Of a stretch of DNA of 64,000 bases, positions 7,726-15,823 are shown in pieces (the first letter of the stretch is position 1; each line of letters opens with the position of its first letter). The notes below the pieces were generated by a model. The model was not told where the DNA came from. It worked only from the letters and a program-made list of their open reading frames with translations, and did not search any database. The DNA lies in NCBI RefSeq assembly GCF_024054035.1, contig NZ_JAMXQU010000003.1, forward strand, positions 1 to 64,000. Direction: 5' to 3'. The DNA comes from Asaia lannensis NBRC 102526 (lineage in GTDB: Bacteria; Pseudomonadota; Alphaproteobacteria; Acetobacterales; Acetobacteraceae). A program made the translations under genes and the position numbers.

Positions 7726-8766
7726 ATGACACTGGTGCTGACACGACGCTCGATACTGGCTGCGGCTTCGGTCGCACCCTGCCTGTACGGTACCGGCCTT
7801 GCCGCTCCATCTGGCCACAAGGCGGCGACATCCAAGGCGCATGCGCATAAGAGCCATGCGGCGCCGACCGGCGATTACGCCGCTTTTCTCGCATCGATAC
7901 GCCGCGAAGCCCTTGCGAAAGGGATTGCAGACTCGACGATCTCCCGTGCATTGGCACTGACCGTTCAGCCCAACGCACGCGTCATCAAGCTCGACAGGCA
8001 TCAGCCGGAATTCACGCTTACCTGGGCACAATATCGTGAGCGCGTGATCGGCACCACGCGCATCAGTCAGGGCCAGGCGGCCTATCAGCAGCGATCGGCA
8101 CTCCTCGAAGCGACCGGCAAGATGTACGGCGTCGATCCTCGCGTCATTGTCGGCATCTGGGGGCTGGAATCCGGCTTCGGTCGCAAGATCGGCACATTTT
8201 CCGTTGTCGATGCGCTGGCTACCCTTGCCTATGACGGCAGACGCGCCAGTTTCTTTCGCGGAGAGCTGTTCAAGGCGCTCCAGATACTCGACCATGGCGA
8301 CATACAGCCGGAATCCATGCTGGGTTCCTATGCCGGCGCCATGGGGCAGCCCCAGTTCATGCCGAGCGCCTATCTCCATTATGCAGTCGATGCCGATCAC
8401 GACGGACGGCGCAATATCTGGACCAGCGAGGCCGATGTGTTTGCCTCTGTAGCCAACTACCTGCACGGCAGTGGCTGGAAACCGGATGAGCCATGGGGGC
8501 AGGCGGTCCAGCTGACCAGAGACATTCCCCAGTCCCAGCTCGGTCGTGGCAACAAACAGAGCCTCGCTTCATGGATGGCACTGGGCGTGCGCCGTGAAGA
8601 TGGGTCAGTCTTCTCACGTCAGGACGTCACCGGCGCCGTGCTGCGCCCGGACGGCCCGGGCACCGAAGCGTTCATGGTCTATCGCAATTTCGATGCGATC
8701 CGACGCTATAATCCATCCGATTTCTATGCCCTCGGCGTTGGACTGCTTGGCTATGCAGTCGCTTAA
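7726..8766 (+). CDS. lytic murein transglycosylase (MltB/SLT2 family, GH103)
   Basis: Cleaves the MurNAc-GlcNAc bond of peptidoglycan, leaving 1,6-anhydro ends, in the periplasm. The 346-residue protein starts with a short export signal containing twin arginines (LTRRSILAAA, residues 5-14). The catalytic loop is GIWGLESGFGRKIG with the catalytic Glu at residue 148. Further family segments are SMLGSYAGAMGQPQFMPSAY and DVFASVANYLHGSGW. No C-terminal peptidoglycan-binding module is visible. The downstream rlpA-like gene overlaps its 3' end by 14 bases, and dacA follows, so this is a murein-remodelling operon. The twin-arginine motif raises the possibility of Tat export, unlike the lipoprotein MltB of Escherichia coli. 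Confidence 0.9.
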   Translation: MTLVLTRRSILAAASVAPCLYGTGLAAPSGHKAATSKAHAHKSHAAPTGDYAAFLASIRREALAKGIADSTISRALALTVQPNARVIKLDRHQPEFTLTWAQYRERVIGTTRISQGQAAYQQRSALLEATGKMYGVDPRVIVGIWGLESGFGRKIGTFSVVDALATLAYDGRRASFFRGELFKALQILDHGDIQPESMLGSYAGAMGQPQFMPSAYLHYAVDADHDGRRNIWTSEADVFASVANYLHGSGWKPDEPWGQAVQLTRDIPQSQLGRGNKQSLASWMALGVRREDGSVFSRQDVTGAVLRPDGPGTEAFMVYRNFDAIRRYNPSDFYALGVGLLGYAVA

Positions 8767-9619
8767 GGCGCTCGCCCTGCTGCTTGGCAGCGTCACGACC
8801 CTTGCCGGTTGCCATCACGACTCAGCCCCGCCAGCGTCGACACCTCGCTATGTTATCGGAACGGCGTGGCAGGGAAGCGACTCATGGTTCTACCCGGCGG
8901 AGCATTTCGATCTCTCGGAAACCGGCCTGGCCGTCGTTGAGACCGCCCCCGGAAACGGCGTGACATCGGATGGCGAAATCTGGTCTGCCAACGCCATGAC
9001 AGGCGCCCATCAGACACTGCAGTTGCCTGCGGTGGTAAGCGTGCGCAATCTGGCGAACGGGCGTATCGTAAGGATCAGACTGAACGACAGAGGGCCTTCC
9101 AGCGCCGGGCGCATTCTTGCCGTGACGCCGCGCGTGGCGGCGCTCCTCGGGATGGACAACAAGCCGACCCCGGTCGAGATCGTGCAGGATGAGGCCATCA
9201 GCCGACAGATTGCCGAGTCCAACCCGGAAGCACCGAAACTTGAAATTGCAGCAGCGCCGCGCGAAGCGATCGTGGCGCAGTCGCTCGATGACGGAAGCAC
9301 CAGAACACTCGGAATGAAGCAGAGCGATCGCGAGACCGGCGCAAAAACCCTTTACCTGCCTGACATGCCCCAGACAGTCACGCAGGGTCAGGCAGAAGCT
9401 CCCTATTACCGGGTGGTTCTGGGCAGTTTTTCAGGTCATGCTGCCGCGGCGCGCATTGCAGCCCAGTGCGGTGCCGATATTACGCAAAATGGTGGCCGCG
9501 CGGGATCATTACCATGGTTGGTTGCACTCGGCCCCTTCACAACTGTGCCCGAGGCGGATAGGGCATTAGCACAAGCGCGCCAATGCGGTGGCACGGGCGC
9601 CCATATCGTGGCCAAATAA
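8753..9619 (+). CDS. rlpA: RlpA-like septal ring lipoprotein with SPOR domain
   Basis: A probable lipoprotein of the RlpA group: a double-psi beta-barrel glycosidase that, where studied, trims denuded glycan strands at the division septum. The start is set at 8753 because a lipoprotein signal begins there, with lipobox LAGC and the acylated Cys at residue 20; the longer upstream open frame only reads across mltB. The product has 288 residues. The DPBB domain lies at about 75-130 (GEIWSANAMTGAHQ, RIRLNDRGP), and the last 75 residues form a SPOR domain (YYRVVLGSFSGHAAA) that binds septal peptidoglycan. It overlaps the mltB-like gene and runs into dacA nine bases later. Confidence 0.85.
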   Translation: MQSLKALALLLGSVTTLAGCHHDSAPPASTPRYVIGTAWQGSDSWFYPAEHFDLSETGLAVVETAPGNGVTSDGEIWSANAMTGAHQTLQLPAVVSVRNLANGRIVRIRLNDRGPSSAGRILAVTPRVAALLGMDNKPTPVEIVQDEAISRQIAESNPEAPKLEIAAAPREAIVAQSLDDGSTRTLGMKQSDRETGAKTLYLPDMPQTVTQGQAEAPYYRVVLGSFSGHAAAARIAAQCGADITQNGGRAGSLPWLVALGPFTTVPEADRALAQARQCGGTGAHIVAK

Positions 9620-9628
9620 GGTGTTGAC

Positions 9629-10861
9629 GTGCGGACAAGACGTTTTCTGCTCTCTGGTGCGGCTGGGTTAGCCGTTTCAACTCAGTTTGCTTTTGCGCGT
9701 CCCCGACGCGGCAAGACCGCATCGGCCGCTGCCGCTTCGGCTTCTTCCGCTGCTGCTGCGCCTTCGGGGTCTCCCGCCTCGACCCCGATCGGCCCTCTGG
9801 ACACCGTGGCACGCTGGGCGTGCATCATCGACTTCGAGACCGGTGCGACCCTGCTTGAAAAAGCGGCTGACGAGCATATGCCGCCATCGTCGCTGACCAA
9901 GATGATGACGGCCTACATCACCTTCGGCATGCTGCGCGCGGGTCATCTCACCCTGACGCAATCCCTCCCTGTCAGCGAAAAGGCATGGCGCACGCAGGGC
10001 TCGAAAATGTTCGTACCCCTCGGGCAGAGCGTCACCGTGTCCGATCTGATCGAAGGAATGGTTATCCAGTCGGGCAACGACGCCTGTATCGTCCTGGCCG
10101 AGGGCATTGCCGGCTCTGAAGAACAGTTCGTCAATTTGATGAACCAGACGGCAGCAAAGCTCGGTATGACAAACACGCATTTCATGAACTGCACGGGGCT
10201 TCCCGATGAGTCGCAGTATATGAGTGCACGCGATGTCTGCCGCGTGGCCATGCATCTGATTCGCGACTATCCCGAGTATTACCATCTCTTCTCGGCAACC
10301 GAATTCACCTATAACGGCATCAAGCAGGGCAACCGCAACGTTCTGGTCGACAAGGGTCTCGCGGACGGTCTCAAGACGGGTCATACCGATGCGGGCGGCT
10401 ACGGGCTTTGCGCCAGTTCCAAGCGCGATGGACGTCGTGTGATCATGACGATCAACGGCACAAGCTCGATGAACGAACGCGCCCATGAGGGTGAGCGCCT
10501 GCTGGGCTGGGCCTTTGCCAATTTCGAGAACGTCACCCTGTTCCATCATGGCCAAGTGGTCGATCATATGCCGGTCTATATGGGCGAGGCAGCCGACGTC
10601 GCCCTTGTCGGCACACGCGATATCGTGCTCACCCTGCCGCATGGATGGCAGCAGCGCAGCAAGATAAGCGTGGAGTATCCATCACCGGCCATCGCTCCGG
10701 TCATGGCGGGTCAGACGCTCGGTGCGCTTGTTCTGCAAAATCAAGGCATGCCTGACATACGTCTCGATCTGGTGGCCGCCAATGCCGTGCCCCGCCTCGG
10801 CCTCGTGGGGCGTGCCCTTGCACGCCTGGGCCATGGTCCCAAACCTGCGCCCCATAGCTAA
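9629..10861 (+). CDS. dacA: D-alanyl-D-alanine carboxypeptidase (class A low-molecular-weight PBP)
   Basis: A penicillin-binding protein of the PBP5/6 type that removes the terminal D-Ala of murein stem peptides in the periplasm. All three active-site motifs are visible: S88-L-T-K91, S148-G-N150 and K249-T-G251. The GTG-started, 410-residue protein opens with RTRRFLLSGAAGLAV, a twin-arginine-like signal, followed by an Ala/Ser/Pro-rich linker to about residue 55. The catalytic domain is followed by a C-terminal beta domain. It lies nine bases after the rlpA-like gene and three before tmk, within a cell-wall operon. Confidence 0.93.
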   Translation: MRTRRFLLSGAAGLAVSTQFAFARPRRGKTASAAAASASSAAAAPSGSPASTPIGPLDTVARWACIIDFETGATLLEKAADEHMPPSSLTKMMTAYITFGMLRAGHLTLTQSLPVSEKAWRTQGSKMFVPLGQSVTVSDLIEGMVIQSGNDACIVLAEGIAGSEEQFVNLMNQTAAKLGMTNTHFMNCTGLPDESQYMSARDVCRVAMHLIRDYPEYYHLFSATEFTYNGIKQGNRNVLVDKGLADGLKTGHTDAGGYGLCASSKRDGRRVIMTINGTSSMNERAHEGERLLGWAFANFENVTLFHHGQVVDHMPVYMGEAADVALVGTRDIVLTLPHGWQQRSKISVEYPSPAIAPVMAGQTLGALVLQNQGMPDIRLDLVAANAVPRLGLVGRALARLGHGPKPAPHS

Positions 10862-10864
10862 GGC

Positions 10865-11494
10865 GTGAGCGGGCTTTTCATAACCTTCGAGGGCGGAGAG
10901 GGCGCGGGCAAATCGACCCAGACCCGTCTCCTCCATGCGGCACTGACCAAAGCCGGGCACAAGGTCCTGCTCACGCGTGAGCCCGGCGGCTCTCCCGGTG
11001 CAGAGGCGCTGCGCGAACTGATCCTGTTCAACGAGGCACCGCTCTCGCTTCGTGCGCAGGCTCTTGCCCATATGGCAGCACGTGCCGATCATCTCGACAG
11101 CGTAATCCTGCCTGCGCTGGCACGCGGCGAAATCGTCATCTGCGACCGGTTTCATGATTCGACGCTCGTCTATCAGGGCTACGGGCTGGCCAAAGGCGAT
11201 GAAGCCACGCTTCGCTTCATCGGCGCACTCAGGTCACTTCTCGCCTGCGAACCCGACCTCACGCTGCTGCTCGAAGTCCCTCCGGAGGTCGGCGCGGCGC
11301 GCATCGCAGCACGAGGAGGGAAGCCCGACCGCTACGAACAGGAACAGGCCGATTTCCATGCGCGTATCGCCGAGGGATTCGATCGCATCGCCCTGCAAGC
11401 TCCTGAACGCGTCAAGCGCATCGATGCCTCGCACAGCCCCGAGCATGTTGCCACTACCATCGAGGCTCTTGTCGCGCCCTATCTCGGATCATGA
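10865..11494 (+). CDS. tmk: thymidylate kinase
   Basis: Phosphorylates dTMP to dTDP with ATP in the cytoplasm, an essential step in dTTP supply. The 209-residue, GTG-started protein has the P-loop GGEGAGKST at residues 10-18, the DR motif in CDRFHDSTLVYQG, and a short LID-like region around GKPDRYEQ. The length is normal. It starts three bases after dacA and overlaps holB by four bases (ATGA), so translation is probably coupled. The tmk-holB pairing is widespread in bacteria and supports both calls. Confidence 0.95.
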   Translation: MSGLFITFEGGEGAGKSTQTRLLHAALTKAGHKVLLTREPGGSPGAEALRELILFNEAPLSLRAQALAHMAARADHLDSVILPALARGEIVICDRFHDSTLVYQGYGLAKGDEATLRFIGALRSLLACEPDLTLLLEVPPEVGAARIAARGGKPDRYEQEQADFHARIAEGFDRIALQAPERVKRIDASHSPEHVATTIEALVAPYLGS

Positions 11495-12432
11495 CCGAAT
11501 CAGGCCACCCTGCCATCCCGTCGCTGATCGGGCATGAGGCAGAAAAGCGCATTTTCCGCCAGGCTCTTGCCTCCGGTCGCCTCCATCATGGCTGGCTGAT
11601 TCACGGCGAGTCAGGGATCGGCAAGACGGGGTTTGCCTATGACTGCGCGCGGCTACTGCTGAACGGCACCGATCTGCAAAGTCGCGCCGGCAGACAGATC
11701 ACGGCCGGCACCCACCCCAATCTGCTGCTCATTGCCAGACGCATGGACGACAAGCGCAAGCGCATGCGTCAGGAAATCGTGGTGGACGACATACGTCCGG
11801 TGCAGGACTTTCTGCATCACACCGCCGCCGACGGTTCCTGGCGCGTCGTGATTGTTGACGGTGCAGAAACGCTCAACCGCAATGCGGCGAACGCCCTGCT
11901 GAAACTTCTTGAGGAACCGCCCTCGAATACGGTTTTCTTTCTCACCTGCCCGACGCCCTCGGCTCTTCTGCCCACGATCAGGAGCCGTTGCCGTCTTCTC
12001 GCGCTCAGCCCGCTCACTGCCGAGCAGACAGGCGCAGTGCTGAGCGCCCATGGGAAGAGCCCGTCCGAGACAGAACGACTGGTCGCACAGGCTCAGGGCG
12101 CGCCGGGCCGCATTCTTTCGTCCGATCAGGGCACGGATCGCTCCGCACGGGCGCTGGCAACGCAGATGCTCGACGGCGCAGACCGCCCCGACAGCGAAGC
12201 GCTCACCGCACTGCTTCGTCACGATGACGGTTTTGCGTCGCTTTGTTCTTTGCTAGGAGAGGGGCTTGCGAACCGCGCCAGAGCTCTGGCCGGGCAGGGG
12301 AAGCTTGTCGAGGCCAGCAGGGCTGCCGAAGCTTTCTCGGCTCTGCAAACGCTGCAACGCGAGACCGAGCGGTTCAATCTGGACAAGAATCAGGCTGTCA
12401 GACAGGCAGCCGTCATAGCGAGTGCCCCATGA
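11491..12432 (+). CDS. holB: DNA polymerase III subunit delta'
   Basis: The clamp-loader subunit that, with delta and the gamma/tau subunits, loads the beta sliding clamp. The 313-residue AAA+ protein has a Walker-A-like loop GESGIGKTG near residue 35, a Walker-B-like VVIVDGAETLN followed by NALLKLLEEPP, and the SRC motif IRSRCRLLAL. The zinc-binding cysteine cluster found in enterobacterial delta' after the P-loop helix is not visible. It overlaps tmk by four bases at its start and metG by four at its end. Confidence 0.93.
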   Translation: MTESGHPAIPSLIGHEAEKRIFRQALASGRLHHGWLIHGESGIGKTGFAYDCARLLLNGTDLQSRAGRQITAGTHPNLLLIARRMDDKRKRMRQEIVVDDIRPVQDFLHHTAADGSWRVVIVDGAETLNRNAANALLKLLEEPPSNTVFFLTCPTPSALLPTIRSRCRLLALSPLTAEQTGAVLSAHGKSPSETERLVAQAQGAPGRILSSDQGTDRSARALATQMLDGADRPDSEALTALLRHDDGFASLCSLLGEGLANRARALAGQGKLVEASRAAEAFSALQTLQRETERFNLDKNQAVRQAAVIASAP

Positions 12433-13970
12433 CCTCACGTTACTATGTCACCACCCCCATCTATTACGTGAATGGCGCACCCCATATCGGTCATGCCTAC
12501 ACCTCGATCGCTGCCGATGTCCTCGCACGGTTCAATCGTCTCGACGGCAAGGATGTGTTTTTTCTGACCGGTACCGACGAGCACGGACAGAAGGTCGAAC
12601 AGGCCGCCCAGACAGCCGGTGTCAACACACAAAGCTTTACGGACGGTATCGCGGCCGATTTCCGCAGCATGGCCGACGCCATGGGCATCTCCTATGACGA
12701 TTTCATTCGTACCACCGAGCCGCGCCACAAGCAGGCCGCGCAGGCGCTTTGGGAAAAGGTGGCAGCCAACGGTCATATCTATCTCGACGCCTATGAGGGC
12801 TGGTATGCCTTGCGTGACGAGTGCTTCTACTCTGAAGACGAGCTGACCACGCACGCCGATGGACGCAAGACAGCCCCTACCGGTGCACCGGTGGAATGGG
12901 TGCGCGAGCCTTCCTATTTCTTCCGTCTCTCGGCATTCGAAGACAGACTTCTCGCGCTTTACGAGCAACACCCCGAATTTCTCGGTCCGTCGGGCCGACG
13001 CAACGAGATCGTCAGCTTCGTCCGACAGGGGCTCAAGGACCTCTCGATCAGTCGTACCAGCTTCAAATGGGGGATTCCTGTCCCCAACGACCCGGACCAT
13101 GTCATGTATGTCTGGTTCGATGCGCTGACGAACTATCTGTCCGCTCTTGGCTATCCCGATTTCAGCGCAGAGCGCATGAAATACTGGCCGGCCTCTGCCC
13201 ATATCGTCGGCAAGGACATTATCCGCTTTCATGCCGTGTTCTGGCCTGCCTTCCTGATGGCCGCAGAAATCGAGTTGCCCAGATCGGTATTCGCCAATGG
13301 CTGGTGGACGATCGAAGGCGAGAAGATGAGCAAGTCGGTCGGCAACGTTATCGACCCGCGTGATCTTGTGGCCAGCTACGGCCTTGATCCGGTGCGCTTC
13401 TTCCTGTTGCGTGAAGTACCTTTCGGCGGCGATTCAGATCTCAGCAAGCGCTCGCTCGTCAATCGTCTGAATGTCGAGCTCGCGAACGATCTCGGCAATC
13501 TTGCCCAGCGCACGCTCAGCCTGATCGCCCGTAACTGCGAGGGTCAGCTTCCAGCGTTTGATACGCTCAGCGAAGACGATACAGCGCTGCTCGCTTCGGC
13601 CTCGCTCCTGCCGGAGCTGCTGCGCGGCCAGCTGTCGCGTTTTGCACTGACTGACGGGCTCGAGGAGGTGTGGAAGCTCATACGCGCCTGCAACTCCTAT
13701 ATCGACCGCCAGGCCCCCTGGGCGCTCAAGAAGACCGATCTCGTACGTATGGCAACCGTCCTGCGCGTCTTGCACGAGGCATTGCGTCATATCGCCATCA
13801 TGCTGCAGCCCTACATGCCCGGCACGATGGACAAGCTGCTCACGCAGCTCGGCGTTGCCGAAAGCGCGCGCGATTTCGCATCGCTTGCAATCCCGCTTGA
13901 AGCCGGAATCGCCCTGCCTGCGCCTCAGGGCCTGTTTCCGCGTTATGTCGAGCCAGAGAACGCCGCGTGA
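12429..13970 (+). CDS. metG: methionyl-tRNA synthetase
   Basis: Charges tRNA-Met with methionine. The ATG at 12429 overlaps the holB stop and places the class I motif HIGH at residues 19-22 (GAPHIGHAYTS), where the family expects it; an open frame reaching to 12243 only reads across holB. KMSKS occurs near residue 299 (GEKMSKSVGNV). The 513-residue form ends after the anticodon-binding helical domain, without the C-terminal dimerisation (EMAP-like) domain, and looks like the shorter MetRS class common in alphaproteobacteria. The last four bases overlap tatD. Confidence 0.95.
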   Translation: MTSRYYVTTPIYYVNGAPHIGHAYTSIAADVLARFNRLDGKDVFFLTGTDEHGQKVEQAAQTAGVNTQSFTDGIAADFRSMADAMGISYDDFIRTTEPRHKQAAQALWEKVAANGHIYLDAYEGWYALRDECFYSEDELTTHADGRKTAPTGAPVEWVREPSYFFRLSAFEDRLLALYEQHPEFLGPSGRRNEIVSFVRQGLKDLSISRTSFKWGIPVPNDPDHVMYVWFDALTNYLSALGYPDFSAERMKYWPASAHIVGKDIIRFHAVFWPAFLMAAEIELPRSVFANGWWTIEGEKMSKSVGNVIDPRDLVASYGLDPVRFFLLREVPFGGDSDLSKRSLVNRLNVELANDLGNLAQRTLSLIARNCEGQLPAFDTLSEDDTALLASASLLPELLRGQLSRFALTDGLEEVWKLIRACNSYIDRQAPWALKKTDLVRMATVLRVLHEALRHIAIMLQPYMPGTMDKLLTQLGVAESARDFASLAIPLEAGIALPAPQGLFPRYVEPENAA

Positions 13971-14764
13971 GCGAGAAGCACATGACAGGTCTTATCGACA
14001 CACATTGCCATCTGGACCGGCTTGACGATGTACCCGCGGCCCTCGCTCTTGCGAAGGAACACGGACTGTCGGGCATGACGACCATCGGTACGCGCCTGTC
14101 CCGCGCGCAGACGCAGATCGATCTGACCCGTTTCGACACGCCTGAGCTGCGTATCTGGTGCGCCATAGGAACCCATCCCGACCATGTGGGCGAGGAGGAG
14201 CCGCCACTGGTCGAGACGATCATCGACCTTGCCGAACCGGAAGGCGTGATCGGCATCGGTGAGTCGGGGCTCGATTATCTTCACGGTGCACCGCCCGTGC
14301 GCGAGGCACAGGCCCAGAGCTTTCGTGTGCATATCGATGCCGCACGCAGGGCCGGGCTTCCTCTGGTTATTCATGCGCGTGAAGCCGATGACGACGTTGC
14401 ATCCATCCTGCGCGACGAACACGAAAAAGGAGCGTTCCCGTTCCTGCTCCACTGTTTTGCATCGGGGATGGACCTCGCGCGTACCGCTGTGGAGCTGGGC
14501 GGTTATATCAGCTTCTCGGGTCTGCTGACCTTTCCTAAATGCGAGACCATACGCGAGGTTGCGCGCGCCATGCCGGCCGAGCGTCTGCTGGTCGAAACCG
14601 ATAGTCCGTTCCTCGCCCCCGTACCCCGTCGCGGAAAACCCAATACGCCGGGTTATGTCGCCTACACGGCTGCCCGGCTTGCGCAGGAGCGCGGGCTGGA
14701 GAACGAGGCCGTCAACGCACTCACAACACGTAATTTTCATGCCCTGTTCAGGCGCGCCGCATGA
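13967..14764 (+). CDS. tatD: TatD-family metal-dependent hydrolase
   Basis: A TIM-barrel amidohydrolase-superfamily enzyme; studied relatives act as DNases or on D-aminoacyl-tRNA. The 265-residue protein has the metal-binding DTHCHLDRL near the N-terminus, GESGLDYLHG with a metal-site Glu, VIHAREADDD, HCFASG, and the terminal LLVETDSPFLAP with its metal-site Asp. A GTG at 13967 overlaps metG by four bases; an ATG five codons later is an equally possible start. It overlaps the following hydrolase gene by ATGA. The metG-tatD-hydrolase order is common in alphaproteobacteria. Confidence 0.92.
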   Translation: MSEKHMTGLIDTHCHLDRLDDVPAALALAKEHGLSGMTTIGTRLSRAQTQIDLTRFDTPELRIWCAIGTHPDHVGEEEPPLVETIIDLAEPEGVIGIGESGLDYLHGAPPVREAQAQSFRVHIDAARRAGLPLVIHAREADDDVASILRDEHEKGAFPFLLHCFASGMDLARTAVELGGYISFSGLLTFPKCETIREVARAMPAERLLVETDSPFLAPVPRRGKPNTPGYVAYTAARLAQERGLENEAVNALTTRNFHALFRRAA

Positions 14765-15546
14765 AAATCACCGTTCTCGGTTGCGGCGGTTCGGGCGGCG
14801 TGCCCATGGTGGGTGGCGAAAACGGCGAGGGGATCTGGGGCGCCTGTGACCCCGGCAATCCGCGTAACGAACGCACGCGCTCGTCCATCGTGATCGAGGC
14901 GGATAGCGGCAGACGTCTCCTGGTCGATTCAGGCCCTGACCTGCGCGCTCAGCTGCTGCGCAACAGAATAGGCGTGGTGGATGCGGTTCTCTATACCCAC
15001 GAACATGCCGATCATGTTGCGGGGCTGGACGAGCTGCGTGCCATCAATCGCATGCTCGATGCGCCGCTACCGCTCTACGCAACGGAGACGGTCATGCAGG
15101 AGCTCGAAGCGCGCTACAGCTACGCATTCCGCCCCTGGAGCGGCACGGGTTTTTTCCGTCCAGTTCCGGAGCCGCATATCATCGGGATGACAGATCGTTT
15201 GAGTATCAGCGATCTCGACGTGCAACTGTTCGAACAGCGCCACTATCGTATTCCTACCATAGGTCTGCGCTGCGGCGATTTCGCCTATTCGACCGATGTC
15301 GAATATCTCAGCGATGCCTCTCTCCATGCCATGCGTGGCGTAAAAACCTGGATTGTCGGGTGTTTCCAGTACGATCCGCATGTTGCCCATGCGTGGGTCG
15401 ATCTCGTTATGGAATGGTGCGACATTATCAAACCGGAGCGCACGATTCTTACCCATATGGGTCCGGCGCTCGATTACGAAGCGCTCCGCCGGGTCCTGCC
15501 CGAGGGGATCGAGCCCGGTTATGACGGCATGGTTCTCACCCTGTAA
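14761..15546 (+). CDS. metallo-beta-lactamase-fold hydrolase (PhnP-like)
   Basis: A 261-residue cytoplasmic metallohydrolase. The zinc-binding THEHADH motif lies near residues 79-85 (LYTHEHADHVAGLDEL), with later metal ligands in GDFAYSTDVEYL and ILTHMGP. The opening TVLGCGGSGGVPMVGG and the ERTRSSIVIE segment match the PhnP-like branch (cyclic phosphodiesterases). No phn genes are nearby, so the conserved housekeeping context with tatD argues for a different, unassigned phosphodiesterase role. It is the last gene of the operon that starts at mltB. Confidence 0.85.
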   Translation: MKITVLGCGGSGGVPMVGGENGEGIWGACDPGNPRNERTRSSIVIEADSGRRLLVDSGPDLRAQLLRNRIGVVDAVLYTHEHADHVAGLDELRAINRMLDAPLPLYATETVMQELEARYSYAFRPWSGTGFFRPVPEPHIIGMTDRLSISDLDVQLFEQRHYRIPTIGLRCGDFAYSTDVEYLSDASLHAMRGVKTWIVGCFQYDPHVAHAWVDLVMEWCDIIKPERTILTHMGPALDYEALRRVLPEGIEPGYDGMVLTL

Positions 15547-15572
15547 TTATTTCTGCAATTAACCAGTTTTTT

Positions 15573-15814
15573 GTTGAAGCGCGGTTCAACATCGCGATAG
15601 CGTTCGTGTATCGGGTCAGTCCGGTCCTGTTTGTTACCGTGTGAATTCCCCTCAAATCCGGCCAGTCCGGGATATTTCATCCTCGTGCTGGAGCTTCCTC
15701 AAGCTCCGCACCTGTTGTCGTCTCTCATAGCCTGACTTCCCGACTTATCGCCTGCATTCCTAGCGGGGGGTGTGACCGTTTCGCCCCCGGCCCAGTGGCA
15801 GGCTCCATCGGAGC
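15573..15814 (+). promoter_or_regulatory. prkA leader with three hairpins, one covering the Shine-Dalgarno
   Basis: The 277 bases before prkA contain three inverted repeats: GTTGAA/TTCAAC (15573-15590, 6-base loop), GGAGCTT/AAGCTCC (15690-15707, 4-base loop), and GCTCC/GGAGC (15802-15814, 3-base loop). The right arm of the last includes the GGAG (15810-15813) that should serve as the prkA ribosome-binding site. The GGAGC and GCTCC elements each occur twice, so the second and third hairpins could exchange partners. The first may instead end the upstream operon. That this region is transcribed as a leader is inferred. Confidence 0.4.
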
Positions 15815-15823
15815 ATACGAGTC

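Noticed and set aside
15790-15823. Possible sigma-54 promoter before prkA (TGGCAGG...GGAGC)
   Set aside because: The -24 GG is present but the GC expected ten bases later is not.
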